This document shows positions 7,131 to 8,340 of a stretch of 8,340 nucleotides of DNA, one piece after another. Source of the DNA: a bacterium. GTDB lineage: Bacteria; Thermosulfidibacterota; Thermosulfidibacteria; Thermosulfidibacterales; JALWSI01. The stretch lies in NCBI GenBank assembly GCA_027080315.1, contig JALWSI010000046.1:1-8340 (forward strand). The letters run 5' to 3'. The notes under the pieces are model-generated. The model was not told where the DNA came from and ran no database searches. It saw only the letters and a program-made list of their open reading frames with translations. The position numbers were made by a program, and so were the translations under genes. Each line of letters starts with the position of its first letter. Within the stretch, counting starts at the first letter, position 1.

Positions 7131-7688
7131 ATGGGCTTGAGCAAAAGGGTTTTAACCTTTGCCGTAGCTGTATGGATATTAGGACTAATTGGAGGCGGAC
7201 TATCAAACGCCGCCTCCAATTCCACTCCAAAGGATGTGGGAAGCCTTACGCAAAGCTGTCCCGCTAACTCAACTCTTTTTCTCTCAGGGGTGATCATATA
7301 CGGCAATGAGAAAAGTGCCCTTATAGAGGTGGGAAGAGAAAATAGCACCGTAAAAACCCAGCTAAAAGAGGGAGATAAAATTTGCGGATACACCCTTGAC
7401 AGAATTGAGCGTGACAAGGTAGTGTTAGGTTACGAAGGTGGAGAAGAGATTCTATTATTGAAGAGAGGGAGCATAAAGGTTGCTGCCAAGCCAGGAAATA
7501 AGAAGAGAAAAGAGGCAACATCAAGGCCGAAGGAGGATTCAAAAAAAGGCCCGACGGTGGTGAAGAAGTACGCTCCAGGAGAGATTGATTTGAGCGAGCA
7601 CCAGGAGGAAGTAAAGAGGGGAATAATGGAGATCATTAGGAGTTTTCCTAATCCAGCAGGAAATATAGAAACAGAGGAAAGGAGGTGA
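7131..7688 (+). CDS. exported protein with GspC/PilP-like periplasmic domain
   Basis: A 185-residue protein. Residues 1-28 are an uncleaved anchor or a signal peptide (possible cleavage after LSNA). Residues 48-112 contain LSGVII, SALIEVG, LKEGDKICGYTLDRI, DKVVLGY and GEEILLL in order. This matches the small beta domain of type II secretion GspC and type IV pilus PilP proteins (pattern: GD-x-I-x-G ... I-x-x-D-x-V-x-L ... E-x-L-x-L). A lysine-rich linker (118-146) leads to a charged helical tail. Cys43 and Cys85 could form a disulfide. The GGAGG site (7123-7127) is only 3 bases from ATG 7131 but 9 bases from TTG 7137, so the true start may be two residues later. No other secretion gene is in the window, so it could instead be an orphan domain dedicated to this operon. 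Confidence 0.75.
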   Translation: MGLSKRVLTFAVAVWILGLIGGGLSNAASNSTPKDVGSLTQSCPANSTLFLSGVIIYGNEKSALIEVGRENSTVKTQLKEGDKICGYTLDRIERDKVVLGYEGGEEILLLKRGSIKVAAKPGNKKRKEATSRPKEDSKKGPTVVKKYAPGEIDLSEHQEEVKRGIMEIIRSFPNPAGNIETEERR

Positions 7689-7689
7689 T
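7677..7689 (+). promoter_or_regulatory. extended Shine-Dalgarno of the small exported protein
   Basis: GAAAGGAGGTGAT is complementary over 13 bases to a 16S rRNA 3' end of the form ATCACCTCCTTTC, and over 11 bases to an E. coli-type end. The stop TGA (7686-7688) of the preceding gene lies inside it. ATG 7696 is 10 bases after GGAGG. This predicts strong, coupled translation of the next gene. Confidence 0.8.
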
Positions 7690-7695
7690 TTAAGG

Positions 7696-8076
7696 ATGTC
7701 TAAGTGGAAAATCGGTTTGATAGCGATATCTTTGTTGATTGGTGTGGCAATGGTCAGCGTTCCAGCAAGCGCCCAGACTTTCCAATGTTACTGGCCAGAT
7801 CCAGGAGGTGCCGTAGGGTACGTTATCACCAATGTAGATGGTTTTGGAGCCCTGTTAATCTTCACCTATGACCCAGTAGGTGATATCTTTGCCTACACTG
7901 TGGACTCCAGCGGACCAAAGACCGTGAATTTCGGTGGAGGAAGCATGCTTCCGGCCTATTTCTACGGCCAGTACAAGGGCAACGATTCTCTCACCGGCAA
8001 ACCTATCTATGACTTCTATGTTAGCGGAAGCGGTGTAATGGGATCTTTCTCTTACATTGGAACTCAAGTGTGGTAA
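7696..8076 (+). CDS. small exported protein, unknown family
   Basis: A 126-residue protein with a clear signal peptide: basic start, hydrophobic stretch 6-20, and SVPASA with likely cleavage after Ala26. The mature part is about 100 residues, rich in glycine, tyrosine and phenylalanine, with alternating patterns such as GYVITNVDGFGALLIFTYDP (41-60) and IYDFYVSGSGVMGSFSYIG (104-122) that suggest a small beta-sheet fold. It has one cysteine (Cys31) and ends in Trp126. I do not recognise the family. It follows the preceding gene by 7 bases and has the strongest ribosome binding site in the window, so it may be the most abundant product of the operon. Confidence 0.8.
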   Translation: MSKWKIGLIAISLLIGVAMVSVPASAQTFQCYWPDPGGAVGYVITNVDGFGALLIFTYDPVGDIFAYTVDSSGPKTVNFGGGSMLPAYFYGQYKGNDSLTGKPIYDFYVSGSGVMGSFSYIGTQVW

Positions 8077-8090
8077 GGGGGAAGAACGAG

Positions 8091-8340
8091 ATGAAAGGGA
8101 GAATGGGGAAAGCGATACTGCTAACCGTTCTCCCTTTCTATTTCTACACGATGGCAGGTGTAAGCTGCGTAACTGCCACCATGATCCGCCAAGGTTTTGA
8201 AGTAAAAGAACTTACCAACAAAGCATCTAAAGTAGTAGAAGCCAAATGTATCTCGGTTTCAGAAGACCCCTCATCCCCCAATCTTATCTACACCTTTCAG
8301 GTCACCAGAATCCTTAAAGGCAGAAAGAGAACCTCAACAG
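8091..8340 (+). CDS. 5' part of an exported protein (truncated by window edge)
   Basis: ATG 8091 follows a GGGGGAAG site (8077-8084) and lies 14 bases after the previous stop. The frame stays open to the right edge for 83 residues. Residues 1-29 look like a signal peptide (basic start, hydrophobic core 9-24, possible cleavage after CVTA). The mature start has ELTNKASKVVEAKCISV (40-56) and IYTFQVTRILKG (66-77). This recalls a loose group of secreted bacterial proteins that open with a pattern of E-L-x-x-x-A-x-x-V-V-x-(G/A)-x-V and a strand ending in LKG. That resemblance is from memory and the function of the group is unknown to me. It is the fourth gene of the exported-protein operon. Confidence 0.7.
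   Translation, partial: MKGRMGKAILLTVLPFYFYTMAGVSCVTATMIRQGFEVKELTNKASKVVEAKCISVSEDPSSPNLIYTFQVTRILKGRKRTST

Noticed and set aside
8091-8180. Lipoprotein signal around Cys26 of the last gene
   Set aside because: The residues before the cysteine (GVS) lack the Leu-like residue at -3, so a signal peptidase I site after CVTA is at least as likely.

Overview
The window comes from a Gram-negative (diderm) bacterium. It carries lpxC, which commits the cell to lipid A synthesis, and several exported proteins. Base composition looks balanced. The first half is purine-rich on the coding strand and uses many AGA/AGG arginine and ATA isoleucine codons, a style common in thermophiles. I infer a possibly thermophilic lineage but cannot name a genus. 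All genes lie on the + strand. I see no tRNA, rRNA, CRISPR array, transposase or phage gene.

Region 1 (1-2908) is a tightly packed gene run. It holds the 3' end of a small membrane protein, a membrane-anchored protein with a likely OB-fold domain, thioredoxin reductase (trxB), an RqcP/YabO-type S4 RNA-binding protein, and PdxA of vitamin B6 synthesis. The last three are joined by abutting or overlapping stop and start codons, so they are probably co-transcribed and translationally coupled. Their jobs (thiol redox, ribosome-associated quality control, cofactor synthesis) are housekeeping and not obviously linked.

Region 2 (2909-3862) is lpxC with its own short leader. The first in-frame ATG lies just upstream of the ribosome binding site, so I start the gene at 3005.

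Region 3 (3863-4082) is a 220-base intergenic stretch. It holds a 12-bp stem-loop and a good sigma70-type promoter with an extended -10 (4004-4032).

Region 4 (4083-8340) is an operon of four genes for exported proteins, running off the right edge. A 1012-residue protein has three cysteine-stapled fibronectin type III domains, a 12-rung right-handed beta-helix with an asparagine ladder, a choice-of-anchor-Q-like end motif and an unassigned C-terminal domain. It is followed by a protein with a GspC/PilP-like periplasmic domain, a small exported protein behind an unusually strong Shine-Dalgarno sequence, and the start of another exported protein. Together they look like a cell-surface module: a long adhesive or carbohydrate-contacting protein, a possible link to a type II secretion or type IV pilus-like machine, and small accessory proteins. 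That joint function is inference. This is the part of the window most likely to be undescribed.
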